A stretch of DNA of 64,000 nt from JBCDCY01 sp039180875 (GCA_039180875.1 JBCDCY010000004.1:346768-410767), one strand, 5' to 3'. Counted from the stretch's first letter, positions 8,682 to 20,093 are shown. Notes: generated by a model from the letters alone, not told the origin. Translations and numbers: made by a program.

Positions 8682-9260
8682 GTGGCACAGGCATCAACAC
8701 TGGTCGAGGCGACGTGGCGCGGCAACACGCTCGTCCGCGACGGGCTTATGGTCGTGGCCGGTATCCTGGCGCTGTCCGTCGCGGCGCAGATCCGGGTGCC
8801 GATCGGCCCGGTGCCGATCACCATGGGCACTTTCGCGGTGCTGACCATCGCCGCAGCCTACGGCCCGCGGCTCGGCCTAATGACCATCCTCGGCTATCTG
8901 GCTGTGGGGGCGGTCGGCTTCGATGTCTTTGCCAGCTCCACCGCCGAGAACAACGGCATCACCTACATGCTCGGCGCCTCCGGCGGCTATCTCTTCGGCT
9001 ATGTGCTGGCGACGCTGATCCTCGGCTGGGCGGCGCGCCGGGGCTGGGACCGGGCGGTGCCGACCATGGTGCTGGCCATGCTGCTTGGCAATGTGGCGAT
9101 CTACGTGCCGGGGCTGCTCTGGCTCAACGGCTTTGCCGAGAGCTGGGCCCAGACGCTGGAATGGGGGCTGACGCCGTTCCTGCTGGGCGATGGGCTGAAG
9201 GTGGCGCTGGCCGCGCTGCTGGTCCCGGCGCTCTGGCGGATCCTGCCGCGGACGCGCTGA
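8682..9260 (+). CDS. bioY: Biotin transporter BioY (ECF S-component)
   Basis: Membrane substrate-capture component for biotin uptake. 192 residues from the GTG at 8682, placed 5 bases after a consensus AGGAGG (8671-8676); the long upstream open frame is an artefact. The protein shows the BioY signature of a short N-terminal helix followed by QIRVPIGPVPITMGTFAVL and about six hydrophobic helices, with GASGGYLFGYVLA in the middle. No bioM (ATPase) or bioN (transmembrane) gene is nearby, so it is either a solitary BioY, which can transport alone in some bacteria, or it uses shared ECF modules encoded elsewhere. It converges with purF, the stops being only 7 bases apart. Confidence 0.93.
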   Translation: MAQASTLVEATWRGNTLVRDGLMVVAGILALSVAAQIRVPIGPVPITMGTFAVLTIAAAYGPRLGLMTILGYLAVGAVGFDVFASSTAENNGITYMLGASGGYLFGYVLATLILGWAARRGWDRAVPTMVLAMLLGNVAIYVPGLLWLNGFAESWAQTLEWGLTPFLLGDGLKVALAALLVPALWRILPRTR

Positions 9261-9267
9261 GCGCGCG

Positions 9268-10737
9268 CTATTCTGCGGCGTCCCGGGGGGCGAGGCGCCC
9301 CTCGGCGATCATGTCGCTCGGCGCGATCGGATACTCGCCGGAGAAGCAGGCGTCGCAGAATTGCGGCGCCTCCGCGTCCCGCCCCTCGGGCGCCCCGCAG
9401 GCCCGGTAGAGCCCGTCGAGCGAGATGAAGCGCAGGCTGTCGACGCCGAGATGGCCGCGCATCGCCTCGATGTCCATCTGCGAGGCCAGGAGCTTGCCCC
9501 GATCCGGCGTGTCGACGCCGTAGAAGCACGGCCACGAGGTCGGCGGGCTGGCGATACGAAAGTGCACTTCCTTCGCGCCGGCATCGAGCACCATGTCCTT
9601 GATCTTGCGCGACGTCGTGCCCCGCACCACGCTGTCGTCGACCAACGCCACCCGCTTGCCCTCCACCAACGCCCGGTTGACGTTGAGCTTGAGCCGCACG
9701 CCCATATTGCGGATCTCGGCCGTCGGCTCGATGAAGGTGCGCCCGACATATTGGTTGCGCACGATCCCCATGGCGTAGGGGATGCCCGTCTCGTGGCTGT
9801 AGCCGATGGCGGCGGGCGTGCCGCTGTCGGGGACGGGGCAGACCAGATCGGCCTCCACCGGCGCCTCCCGCGCCAGCTCCACCCCGATCTGGCGGCGGGT
9901 CTCGTAGACCGAGCGGCCGCCGAGCACGCTGTCGGGGCGGGAGAAGTAGACATGCTCGAAGATGCAGAAGCGGGGGCGCTGGGGGGCGAAGGGGCGCAGG
10001 CTCTCGATGCCCGAGGCGGTGATGATCACCATCTCCCCCGGCTCGACCTCTCGCACGACCTGGGCGCCGATGATGTCGAGGGCGCAGGTCTCCGACGCCA
10101 GGACGTAGCCATCGTCGACGGTGCCGAGGACCAGGGGGCGGACGCCCAGCGGATCGCGCACGCCGATCAGCTTGGTCCGGGTCATGGCGATGACGGAGAA
10201 GGCGCCCTCCACCCGGCGGAGCGCGTCCTGGATGCAGTCGGTGATGGAGCGCTGGATGGAGCGCGCCATCAGATGGATGATGCACTCGGTGTCGGAGGAG
10301 GATTGGAAGATCGAGCCGTGGCCGATCAGCTCCCGCCGCAGCGCCTGGGCGTTGGTGAGGTTGCCGTTATGGGCGATCGCCGCGCCGCCCATGGCGAACT
10401 CGGCGAACAGGGGCTGCACGTCGCGGATCGCCGTGTTGCCCTTGGAGCCGGAGGTCGAGTAGCGCACATGGCCGATGCCGATCTCACCGGGCAGGCTGGC
10501 GATCAAGTTGGGGTCGGTGAAGGTGTCGCGGACATAGCCGAAGCGCCGGGCGGAGTTGAAGCCAGCCTGCGGGTCGTAGGTGACGATGCCCCCCGCCTCT
10601 TGCCCCCGATGCTGCAGGGCGTGCAGGCCGAGGGCGACGAAGGTGGCGGCGTCGCGCACGCCGACCACGCCGAAGATGCCGCACTCCTCCCTCAGCTTGT
10701 CGTCGTCGAAGGGGGTCGCGTACTGACCGAAGGGCAT
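9268..10737 (-). CDS. purF: Amidophosphoribosyltransferase
   Basis: Catalyses the first committed step of purine synthesis, PRPP + glutamine to 5-phosphoribosylamine. 489 residues. The N-terminal glutamine amidotransferase (Ntn hydrolase) domain begins at Cys19 in EECGIFGVVG, implying removal of an 18-residue propeptide. HALQHRGQEAGGIV and the SSDTECI motif fit the family. The C-terminal phosphoribosyltransferase domain carries VALVDDSVVRGTTS, the PRPP-binding loop. It is last in a left-reading run radA-cvpA-purF; cvpA-purF linkage is widely conserved. Start ATG at 10737. Confidence 0.97.
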   Translation of the reverse strand: MPFGQYATPFDDDKLREECGIFGVVGVRDAATFVALGLHALQHRGQEAGGIVTYDPQAGFNSARRFGYVRDTFTDPNLIASLPGEIGIGHVRYSTSGSKGNTAIRDVQPLFAEFAMGGAAIAHNGNLTNAQALRRELIGHGSIFQSSSDTECIIHLMARSIQRSITDCIQDALRRVEGAFSVIAMTRTKLIGVRDPLGVRPLVLGTVDDGYVLASETCALDIIGAQVVREVEPGEMVIITASGIESLRPFAPQRPRFCIFEHVYFSRPDSVLGGRSVYETRRQIGVELAREAPVEADLVCPVPDSGTPAAIGYSHETGIPYAMGIVRNQYVGRTFIEPTAEIRNMGVRLKLNVNRALVEGKRVALVDDSVVRGTTSRKIKDMVLDAGAKEVHFRIASPPTSWPCFYGVDTPDRGKLLASQMDIEAMRGHLGVDSLRFISLDGLYRACGAPEGRDAEAPQFCDACFSGEYPIAPSDMIAEGRLAPRDAAE

Positions 10738-10805
10738 TAGCGCCTCTCACAGCAGGGCACGGCCGCCCGGGTCGGGGGGCGGCGCGGACCTGGCACCTCA
10801 GCAAG

Positions 10806-10819
10806 CGCCGCTCGCGGCG
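10806..10819 (-). terminator. Short GC hairpin after cvpA
   Basis: CGCCG / CGGCG arms around a CTCG tetraloop lie 3 bases beyond the cvpA stop in its reading direction. No run of T follows, so it may be a weak or Rho-assisted end, or an intercistronic processing hairpin before purF 69 bases further on. Confidence 0.35.
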
Positions 10820-10822
10820 TTC

Positions 10823-11464
10823 TTAGTTCGACGTATCGACCGTTGTGTCGGGCGCGGTCGTCACCGGCGTATCGGCGCCGGTGGTGGGCGCGGCCGCCGG
10901 GGCCGGCGCCGTTTCCTGGCACGCGCCCAGGAACTGCTCGTATCGCACGTTTACCCAGCCTGGCACCTCGTTCGGCAATTGCTCCCGGATCGTGGTGTTC
11001 AGATCGGCAAGCACCTCTTTGGTGCGGGAGCTCTCAACCTGATCGAAGGTCGCGTCGATCGGTACCTGCTCGTAAATCAGCAGAGCGATGGCCACAAGCA
11101 GGACACCGCGCGCCGCACCGAACAAAAATCCGAGACCTTGATCGAGAGCGCCGAGGGCGGAGCGTTGCACGGCGTCCGAAAAGAGCGGCGTGAAGAGCGA
11201 TATCAGGATGAGCGAGGCGGCGAGGACGACGGCAAAGGCCGCCAACATGCCGAGCTGGCAGGATGAACCGATCAAATCGCGCAGGCCCGGGACTTCCTCG
11301 ATCAACGGTTTGACCTGGGGCGCGAAGTAGAACGCGGCGACCGCGGCCAGAAGCCAGCCGGCGATCGAGAGCACTTCCCGAACAAGTCCGCGCGAATAGG
11401 CAAGAAGCGCCGAGATGGCGACGACAAGCAGCGCCACCCCGTCGACGATCGTCACACCCTCCAT
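10823..11464 (-). CDS. cvpA: CvpA family membrane protein
   Basis: 213-residue integral membrane protein of the CvpA family, first known for colicin V production and regularly found beside purF. Four hydrophobic helices lie in the first 135 residues (VALLVVAISALLAYSRG, IAGWLLAAVAAFYFA, LAAFAVVLAASLILISLF, LFGAARGVLLVAIALLIY). The family motif SRGLVREVLSIAGW is present. The C-terminal tail is Thr/Ala/Pro-rich (residues about 180-213), low complexity and probably unstructured. It lies 12 bases downstream of radA and 85 upstream of purF, suggesting one transcript. The molecular role of CvpA is still not well defined. Confidence 0.92.
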   Translation of the reverse strand: MEGVTIVDGVALLVVAISALLAYSRGLVREVLSIAGWLLAAVAAFYFAPQVKPLIEEVPGLRDLIGSSCQLGMLAAFAVVLAASLILISLFTPLFSDAVQRSALGALDQGLGFLFGAARGVLLVAIALLIYEQVPIDATFDQVESSRTKEVLADLNTTIREQLPNEVPGWVNVRYEQFLGACQETAPAPAAAPTTGADTPVTTAPDTTVDTSN

Positions 11465-11476
11465 CGTATCCCCCGC

Positions 11477-12847
<1,371 letters not shown>

Positions 12848-12850
12848 GGC

Positions 12851-13168
12851 TCAGCGCTCCGCAAATGGCAGGCCCGTCGCCAGGGCCAGGCCGAAGACGA
12901 TCTGCAAGATGGGCAGAAGGCGGGTCCAGCGCCGCTCCAGCCAGCCGGCGACAGCGGCTGACAGCACCAGCGCCGCACCGGCGGCGAGGGCCGCTGGTGG
13001 CGAGACCAGGGTGATGGCGGCCATGCCGGCGATCGTGGCGAGGAGGGAGAGGCCGTGGGTCCAGCGCAGGGCGCCCCGGGCCAGCAGGATCTGGGCAAAG
13101 GACCAGAGCGTGGCGCCGAAGACGCCTACGGCGATGACGATGCCGGCGAGGAGGGCGAAGATGGTCAT
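12851..13168 (-). CDS. Small four-helix membrane protein, PqiA-linked
   Basis: 105 residues from an ATG at 13168 that overlaps the stop of the upstream PqiA-like gene (ATGA), implying translational coupling. It has about four hydrophobic stretches (IFALLAGIVIAVGVFGATLW, LSLLATIAGMAAITLV, ALAAGAALVLSAAVAGW, LLPILQIVFGLALATGL) with an Arg-rich connecting loop (LERRWTRL). No family is recognised. Coupling to a PqiA-domain protein suggests the two act together in the membrane, which is inference. Confidence 0.75.
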   Translation of the reverse strand: MTIFALLAGIVIAVGVFGATLWSFAQILLARGALRWTHGLSLLATIAGMAAITLVSPPAALAAGAALVLSAAVAGWLERRWTRLLPILQIVFGLALATGLPFAER

Positions 13169-13608
13169 GGGCCGGTCCGGCGGCGGGTGATCTCGGTCAG
13201 CACGATCGAGCCGAGCACGCAGAAGGAAAAGAGGTAAAGGCCCCAGGCGGTCTCCACCCGGGTGAAGCTCACGCCCTTCACGATGACGATATAGAGGGCG
13301 ATGAGAAAGATGTCGGCCATGGCCAGGCGGCCGAGATGTTCGACCGTCGGGATGGCCCACGGTCCGAGCAGCCGGAACTGGATGGCGGCAAGCGCCAGCG
13401 TCTTGGCGAGCGGTGCGGCCACGGCGAAGAGCGCCACCAGCAGCGCCAGGACGATGTCGGAGGACCAGAGGGTGGCGATGCCCGAGACGATGGAGATTTG
13501 CTGCCCGCCGAAGATCGGCAGGACGGAGGCATGCATCAGCGGTGCCCACCAGGCGATGGGGTAGAGCACCAGCAGGGCCGCGTTGCTGAAGCGCAGCGCC
13601 GTGTCCAT
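13165..13608 (-). CDS. PqiA-type (paraquat-inducible protein A) membrane protein, single domain
   Basis: 147 residues from the ATG at 13608, preceded by GGAGGAGG. PqiA family features: an N-terminal helix, the central SIVSGIATLWSSDIVLALLVALF stretch (given in part: SIVSGIATLW), an extended helix with PLAKTLAL, and the motif RLAMADIFLIALYIVIVKG typical of PqiA domains. E. coli PqiA has two such domains in about 417 residues; this is one half-size unit and lacks the N-terminal Cys-rich rubredoxin-like segments. In E. coli PqiA pairs with the MCE protein PqiB in lipid transport; no MCE gene is adjacent here. Confidence 0.85.
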   Translation of the reverse strand: MDTALRFSNAALLVLYPIAWWAPLMHASVLPIFGGQQISIVSGIATLWSSDIVLALLVALFAVAAPLAKTLALAAIQFRLLGPWAIPTVEHLGRLAMADIFLIALYIVIVKGVSFTRVETAWGLYLFSFCVLGSIVLTEITRRRTGP

Positions 13609-13663
13609 CCCCCTCCTCCGGCGTCGTGGTCGTGAAGCCCTCACGCAGCCGAACGAGATGGGC

Positions 13664-13690
13664 CGCGCGGCGGAGATATGCCGCCGCGCG
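13664..13690 (-). terminator. Strong GC hairpin between lipoprotein gene and pqiA-like gene
   Basis: CGCGCGGCGG (13664-13673) and CCGCCGCGCG (13681-13690) form a perfect 10-bp stem with a 7-base loop, 50 bases past the stop of the lipoprotein gene in its reading direction. No T-tract follows. Probable transcript end or stabiliser. Confidence 0.45.
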
Positions 13691-13739
13691 CCGGAGATGT
13701 CACGGGTCGCGTTGCTTCAGCCGCGCCCGATGGGCGGTG

Positions 13740-14060
13740 TCAGACGCCCTGGGGCCGGTCGATGCAGGTGCTTTGCCGTGCGGCCGTCGCCACACCGGTA
13801 CCGGGTGCGCCGCCGACGACCTGCTTGATCTGTCCGCTGCCGCAGGCGCCGTCGTCGACCAGGATGCGCTGGCCCTCGGCAAGCTGACCCTCTTGGGGTT
13901 CGGCCGCATAGACCGGCGTGCCGTCCGGAGCGGCGCCCAGCACCTCACCCGGGAGATCGGGCACGGCGGGGAGCGAGAGCGGCGTCTCCACCACCGGCTG
14001 GGCGCAGGCGAGGAGCACGAAGGGAGCGGCGACGAGGAGGGAGGAGCGAAGAATGCGCAT
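13740..14060 (-). CDS. Small putative lipoprotein, unknown function
   Basis: 106 residues. Signal peptide MRILRSSLLVAAPFVLLAC with a lipobox ending at Cys19, so the mature protein is probably anchored to a membrane. The mature part is Pro/Ala/Val-rich and contains a motif GACGSGQIKQVVGG and a second Cys near the end (STCIDRP); the two Cys could form a disulfide in the periplasm. No family recognised with confidence. Monocistronic by layout, with a hairpin downstream and 186 bases upstream. Confidence 0.75.
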   Translation of the reverse strand: MRILRSSLLVAAPFVLLACAQPVVETPLSLPAVPDLPGEVLGAAPDGTPVYAAEPQEGQLAEGQRILVDDGACGSGQIKQVVGGAPGTGVATAARQSTCIDRPQGV

Positions 14061-14246
14061 TTGGGTCGTCCTTCTATAGGCTTATCGGCGCAGGGCGAGG
14101 GGGCCGTGCGCTGAGGCTTCACATAGCGTGGCGGACGGGATGTCGAATCATTGATTTTTGCAACGATTTGGCTGGGTTGCCCAGTTCGCCGGGGCGCTTG
14201 GATGGGTCGCCCACAGACGGCCGCACGGGCGAGCCGATCGCGCCGC

Positions 14247-15008
14247 CTAGCGCACCGCCTCGATCGGTCCCTCGGCCCGGCCGTGGATGAACTGGTCAAG
14301 ATGGGGATTGCCGGACTGGTCGAGGTCGGCCACCGGTCCAGTCCATTGCACCTGGCCGTCGTGCAGCATCGCCACCTTGTCGGCGATGGCCCGAACCGAG
14401 GTCATATCGTGGGTGATGGTCATGGCGGTCGCGCCCATCTCCACCACGATCTCCCGGATCAACTCGTTGATGACGCCGGACATGATCGGGTCGAGGCCGG
14501 TCGTGGGCTCGTCGAAGAAGATGATCTGGGGATCGGTGGCGATGGCCCGGGCGAGGCCCACGCGCTTTTGCATGCCGCCCGAAAGCTCGGCTGGGAAGAG
14601 ATCGGCGCTGTCGGCCTGCATGCCGACCCGGGCAAGTTTCTCGATCGCCAGGGCGCGGGCGGCCTCCGGCTCGAGCCGGCCACGGCCCTGGAGCAGGCGG
14701 AAGGCGACGTTCTGCCAGACGGTGAGGCTGTCGAAGAGCGCGCCGCCCTGAAAGAGCATACCGAACTGGGCCAGGAACGCCTCGCGCTTCTGGGCGGTGT
14801 TGGGGGTGCCGTCGACCAGGATCTCTCCGCCATCGTGGCGCACCAGGCCGAGGACGCATTTCAGCGCCACCGATTTGCCGGTGCCGGAGCCGCCGATGAT
14901 GACCATGCTCTCGCCGGCTGGCACGTCGAGGCTGAAGCCGCGCAGCACCCGCTTCGGCCCGAAGGATTTCCGCACGTCGCGATAGGCGATCTTGGGCGTC
15001 TCACTCAT
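14247..15008 (-). CDS. ABC transporter ATP-binding protein, MlaF type
   Basis: 253-residue ATPase of an Mla/MCE-type ABC system that moves phospholipids between membranes. Walker A GGSGTGKS (residues 39-46), signature LSGGMQKR, Walker B IIFFDEPT followed by TGLDPIMSGVI, and the switch His in TITHD. The LSGGMQKR form of the signature is typical of MlaF/Ttg2A. The start overlaps the permease stop by 4 bases (15005-15008), so the two are coupled. The MCE substrate-binding subunit (mlaD) is not adjacent, so it must be encoded elsewhere if the system is complete. Confidence 0.92.
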   Translation of the reverse strand: MSETPKIAYRDVRKSFGPKRVLRGFSLDVPAGESMVIIGGSGTGKSVALKCVLGLVRHDGGEILVDGTPNTAQKREAFLAQFGMLFQGGALFDSLTVWQNVAFRLLQGRGRLEPEAARALAIEKLARVGMQADSADLFPAELSGGMQKRVGLARAIATDPQIIFFDEPTTGLDPIMSGVINELIREIVVEMGATAMTITHDMTSVRAIADKVAMLHDGQVQWTGPVADLDQSGNPHLDQFIHGRAEGPIEAVR

Positions 15009-15799
15009 GCCGAGAAAAACAACTCCGTCAGGGCGTAATTCGCCGCCAGGATCAGGATCGAGGCGGTGACGACCGCGGCGCGGGTGGCCTGGGCGACGCC
15101 CTGGGCGCCGCGGCCGGAGTTGTAGCCCTGAAAGCAGCCGACGGCGGCGATGATGAAGCCGAAGACGGCGCCCTTCACCAGGCTCGAGATGATGTCGCCC
15201 TCGGTCAGGAAATCGGTGGTGTTGCGGATGTAATTGGCCGAGCCGATGCCGAGGCGAGAGGTGCCGACGAGGTAGCCGCCGAGGATGCCGATGGTGTCGC
15301 TGACCGCCGTCAGGATCGGCAGCGACAGGGTGGCGGCGACGATCCGGGGCACCACCAGGTACTTCATCGGCTCGGTCGAGAGCGTGACGAGGGCGTCGAT
15401 CTGCTCCGTCACCCGCATCGAGCCGAGCTCTGCCGCAATGGAGGCGCCGACCCGGCCAGCCACCATCAGACCGCAGAGCACCGGGCCGAGCTCGCGCACC
15501 ATGCCGATGGCGACGATCGAGGGCACGACGGATTCGGCGTTGAAGCGGGAGCCGCCGGCGAAGATCTGCAAGGCCAGCGCCCCGCCGGTGAAGAGCGCGG
15601 TCAATCCGACCACCGGCAAGGAGAAATAGCCGATGCGCAGGAACTGGCGCAGCACCTCACGGCCGTAGAAGGGCGGGCGCAGGATATGGCTGACGCCGAC
15701 GAGGGCGAAGATGACCAGGCGGCCCGCGCCGGCGGAAAGGGACAGGACCGTCCGCCCGATCGACGCCACAAACCCATGAACAACACCAACGAGCGCCAT
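15005..15799 (-). CDS. ABC transporter permease, MlaE type
   Basis: 264-residue MlaE-family permease from the ATG at 15799. Core family motifs are present: GGALALQ, the ELGPVLCGLMVAGRVGASIAAELGSM region (seen as LGPVLCGLMVAGRVGAS), MRVTEQIDAL and a C-terminal GCFQGYNS-GRGAQGVAQAT-AAVV stretch, all hallmarks of MlaE. Five to six hydrophobic segments. It precedes the MlaF-type ATPase with a 4-base overlap and starts 13 bases after alr, so alr-mlaE-mlaF may be one transcript. Confidence 0.93.
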   Translation of the reverse strand: MALVGVVHGFVASIGRTVLSLSAGAGRLVIFALVGVSHILRPPFYGREVLRQFLRIGYFSLPVVGLTALFTGGALALQIFAGGSRFNAESVVPSIVAIGMVRELGPVLCGLMVAGRVGASIAAELGSMRVTEQIDALVTLSTEPMKYLVVPRIVAATLSLPILTAVSDTIGILGGYLVGTSRLGIGSANYIRNTTDFLTEGDIISSLVKGAVFGFIIAAVGCFQGYNSGRGAQGVAQATRAAVVTASILILAANYALTELFFSA

Positions 15800-15812
15800 C
15801 CGGCCCCCACAC

Positions 15813-16865
15813 CTATCCCGCCGCGTCCTTGTAGACGCGGCCATAGCGGGTGCCAAGCATCGTCAGGACCTCATAGCCGATCGTGCCGGCAAGATCGGCC
15901 AGATCGTCGATGCTTTGCTGGGGGCCGAGGAGCGAGAGGGTCGGCGGCACCTCGCCGAGATGGCCGACATCCACCGTCAGCAGATCCATCGACAGGCGTC
16001 CGACGCTGGGGCAGGGCGTGGGGCCTGCATGGAGGGTGATCCGGCCGCCAAGGGCGCGGAGCAGGCCGTCAGCATAGCCGGCGCTGAGGGTGGCGATCCG
16101 CGTCTGCTTTGCGGCGCGCCAGGTGGCGCCGTAGCCCACCGTCTCTCCCTGCGCCACGTCGCGCACCTGGATCACCGGCAGATCGAGGGCGACGACGGCC
16201 TCCGCCTCGCCGAAGGGCAGGCCGCCGTAGAGCCCGATGCCCGGCCGGGTCATGGCGAAGTGATAGTCGGGGCCGAGCAGCGTGCCGCCGGTGGCGGCGA
16301 GGCTGAGGCGCCTGCCGGCGAGGCTGGGATGGGCCGCGGCGGCGCGGAAGCTCCCCAGCTGCGCGGCGTTCATCGCATCCGCGGGCTGGTCGGCGCTGGC
16401 GAGGTGGGAGATCACCAGATCGGGGTCCAGCCGCCCTATGACCTCGGCCAGCGGCGCCAGTTCGGCCGGTGCCAGGCCGAGGCGGTTCATCCCGGTGTCG
16501 AGTTGCAGGCCGCAGGGCAGCGGAGCGTCGGCCAACGCCGCGATCTGCTCGGCGCTGTTGAGGAGCGGGCGGAGATCGGCCGCGCGCAGCGTCGGCAGAT
16601 CCCCGGGCATCGGGCCGGAGAAGACGTAGATCCGGGGGCCGGGGCCGAGGACGTCGCGAAGCGCCGCGCCCTCCTCGGCCAGGGCGACGAAGAAGGTGCG
16701 CGCGCCGGCCTCGGCCAGGGCGGGCGCGACCCGGGCGGCGCCGAGACCGTAGGCGTCGGCCTTCACCACGGCGGCGGTCTCCACCCCCGGGGCCGCGCGC
16801 CGATCGAGGCGGCGCCAGTTCCGCGCGACGGCGCCGAGATCGACGGTCAGCTCTGCCCTGGCCAC
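15813..16865 (-). CDS. alr: Alanine racemase
   Basis: Converts L-alanine to D-alanine for peptidoglycan. 350 residues from a GTG at 16865, which has GGAGG about 6 bases upstream; the open frame extends further upstream but without conserved sequence. The PLP lysine is Lys35 in VVKADAYGLGA, the family signature. HLASAD and a C-terminal VGYGATW with the catalytic Tyr region, plus LSMDLLTVDV, complete the fold-type III barrel and beta domain. Between dnaB and the Mla-type genes. Confidence 0.95.
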   Translation of the reverse strand: MARAELTVDLGAVARNWRRLDRRAAPGVETAAVVKADAYGLGAARVAPALAEAGARTFFVALAEEGAALRDVLGPGPRIYVFSGPMPGDLPTLRAADLRPLLNSAEQIAALADAPLPCGLQLDTGMNRLGLAPAELAPLAEVIGRLDPDLVISHLASADQPADAMNAAQLGSFRAAAAHPSLAGRRLSLAATGGTLLGPDYHFAMTRPGIGLYGGLPFGEAEAVVALDLPVIQVRDVAQGETVGYGATWRAAKQTRIATLSAGYADGLLRALGGRITLHAGPTPCPSVGRLSMDLLTVDVGHLGEVPPTLSLLGPQQSIDDLADLAGTIGYEVLTMLGTRYGRVYKDAAG

Positions 16866-17017
16866 CACACCCTCCGCTGCAAGGCGCCGACCGTGGGAGG
16901 GGACGGATGGGGGGTCAAGGGGGGCCTTGGGGGCGTTGCCTCTGGCCTTCGGCGTACCCCAGGAAACTTCGGCCACTGCGAAAGCCGGGGCAGGGCTGCT
17001 GGGTAGCGGGCGGCGGG

Positions 17018-18502
<1,485 letters not shown>

Positions 18503-18655
18503 GTGTGATTCCCTCGCTTTGCGCTGTCTTAGCGCAGAGAGGCGATATCCACGGCATGTGAGTCACGGGGAAAACGGGGATCGGAGAGGATCCGCCGAGA
18601 AACGTGATTGAGGGGGTTTGCCCGTGATCGGTGCGACCGTCATCGGGCGGAGGCG

Positions 18656-18680
18656 ATCGGCCGGGACGGGCCCGGCCGAT
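18656..18680 (-). terminator. Hairpin downstream of rpsF-rpsR-rplI
   Basis: ATCGGCCGGG (18656-18665) and CCCGGCCGAT (18671-18680) form a perfect 10-bp stem with a 5-base loop, 9 bases beyond the rplI stop. There is no T-tract. Position suggests the end of the ribosomal-protein transcript. Confidence 0.55.
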
Positions 18681-18689
18681 GCTGAACGC

Positions 18690-19328
18690 TCAGATCTCGG
18701 GCTGTTCTTCGGCCTGGCTGTCGGCGTCCTCGATCGGCGGGGCGTCGGGATCGACCTCCCCATCGACCAGCGGCGCGTCACCGGCATCCTCGAACAGTTC
18801 CTGGATGTCGAACTCGGCCTCCGCATCCTCTTCGGCGCGGACGTCGGCGATCGACTTGCCGGCGGCCTGCAGCTCCGCCTCTTCGGCCGAGCGGGCGACG
18901 TTGACGGTGATGGTGGCGTCCACCTCCGCATGCAGGACGACCCGGAGGTCGTGCAGGCCGAGATCCTTGATCGGGCGGTCGAGCACGACCTGGCGGCGTT
19001 CGACGGTGAAGCCAGCCTCGGTCGCGGCATCGGCCACGTCCCGGGTGGTGACGGAGCCGTAGAGCGCGCCTGAGTCGGAGGCCGAGCGCAGGATCACGAA
19101 CTGCTCCCCATCGAGCTTTTCGGCGACCTTCTGCGCCTCTCCGCGACGCTCGAGGTTGCGCGCCTCGAGCTGAGCCCGCTCCGCCTCGAACCGGGCGAGG
19201 TTGGCCTCCGTCGCGCGCAGCGCCCGACCCGTGGGCAGCAGGAAGTTGCGGGCGTAGCCGTCCTTGACGGAGACCACTTCGCCCATCTGGCCGAGCTTTT
19301 CAACCCGCTCGAGCAGTACGATGTCCAT
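18690..19328 (-). CDS. rplI: 50S ribosomal protein L9
   Basis: Large-subunit protein that binds 23S rRNA near the L1 stalk. 212 residues, against about 149 in E. coli. The N-terminal domain carries the L9 signature (MDIVLLERVEKLGQMGEVV, DGYARNFLLPTGRA), followed by the long helix and the C-terminal domain. The extra length is an acidic tail of about 45 residues (EEDAEAEFDIQELFEDAGDA and beyond), a pattern I associate with Rhodobacterales L9. Last in rpsF-rpsR-rplI, a conserved operon. Confidence 0.97.
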   Translation of the reverse strand: MDIVLLERVEKLGQMGEVVSVKDGYARNFLLPTGRALRATEANLARFEAERAQLEARNLERRGEAQKVAEKLDGEQFVILRSASDSGALYGSVTTRDVADAATEAGFTVERRQVVLDRPIKDLGLHDLRVVLHAEVDATITVNVARSAEEAELQAAGKSIADVRAEEDAEAEFDIQELFEDAGDAPLVDGEVDPDAPPIEDADSQAEEQPEI

Positions 19329-19337
19329 CGGGCCCTC

Positions 19338-19565
19338 CTATTTCACGGCGTAGGGCAGAAGCGCCAGGAAGCGGGCGCGCTTGATGGCGCGGGCCAGCTC
19401 GCGCTGCTTCTTGGCCGAGACGGCGGTGATGCGCGAGGGCACGATCTTGCCACGCTCGGAGATGTAGCGCTGCAGGAGCCGCACGTCCTTGTAGTCGATC
19501 TTGGGCGCATTATCGCCGGAGAACGGGCAGGTCTTGCGGCGGCGGAAAAACGGTCTGCGAGACAT
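19338..19565 (-). CDS. rpsR: 30S ribosomal protein S18
   Basis: Small-subunit protein that pairs with S6 on the platform. 75 residues, standard length. Shows RRKTCPFSGDNAPKIDYKDV, LLQRYISERGKIVPSRITAVSA and KKQRELARAIKRARFLALLP in pieces, the full S18 signature. 9 bases upstream of rplI and 11 downstream of rpsF. Confidence 0.97.
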   Translation of the reverse strand: MSRRPFFRRRKTCPFSGDNAPKIDYKDVRLLQRYISERGKIVPSRITAVSAKKQRELARAIKRARFLALLPYAVK

Positions 19566-19576
19566 CTCTGATCCTC

Positions 19577-19960
19577 CTACGGACGGCGCGGACGGTCGTC
19601 GCGACGGCCGCCCCGGCCGCCCCGCTCGTCCCGGGCGTTCTTGGCGAGCACGACGGCGGAGGGACCTTCCTCATGCGCGTCGACCTTGATGGTGAGCACG
19701 CGCATCACGTCGTCGTGCAGACCCATCAGCCGCTCCATCTCATCGACCGCGCCGGAGGGTGCGTCGGAGCGCATGTAGCCGTAATGGCCCTTACGGTTTT
19801 TCTTGATCTTGTAGGCGAGCGTTTTCAGGCCCCAGTACTCGGAGCCGACGACGCTGCCGCCATTGTCCTTGAGGATCTGGCCGAAATGCTCGATCAGCCC
19901 TTCGGCCTGCGCGTTGGAGATGTCCTGACGCGCGATAAAGACATGCTCGTAAAGCGGCAT
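19577..19960 (-). CDS. rpsF: 30S ribosomal protein S6
   Basis: 127 residues. Starts MPLYEHVFIARQDIS with the S6 ferredoxin-like fold motifs EYWGLKTLAYKIKKNRKGHY (shown to 20) and a C-terminal Arg/Gly-rich tail (RGGRGGRRDDRPRRP) common in alphaproteobacterial S6. First gene of the operon; divergent from fabD across about 190 bases that must hold both promoters. Confidence 0.97.
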   Translation of the reverse strand: MPLYEHVFIARQDISNAQAEGLIEHFGQILKDNGGSVVGSEYWGLKTLAYKIKKNRKGHYGYMRSDAPSGAVDEMERLMGLHDDVMRVLTIKVDAHEEGPSAVVLAKNARDERGGRGGRRDDRPRRP

Positions 19961-20093
19961 GACGGTTCCTTGTGTTCGGCGGGCTTCAAAGTGCGACGAT
20001 CATGCCGTCCGGTCGCACACGAGAGGCCGCGCGGGTCATGGTGGACGGCGGGCTGCGTATAGCGGTGCCGGGCGGGCGTCGCAAGCGCCGTGC

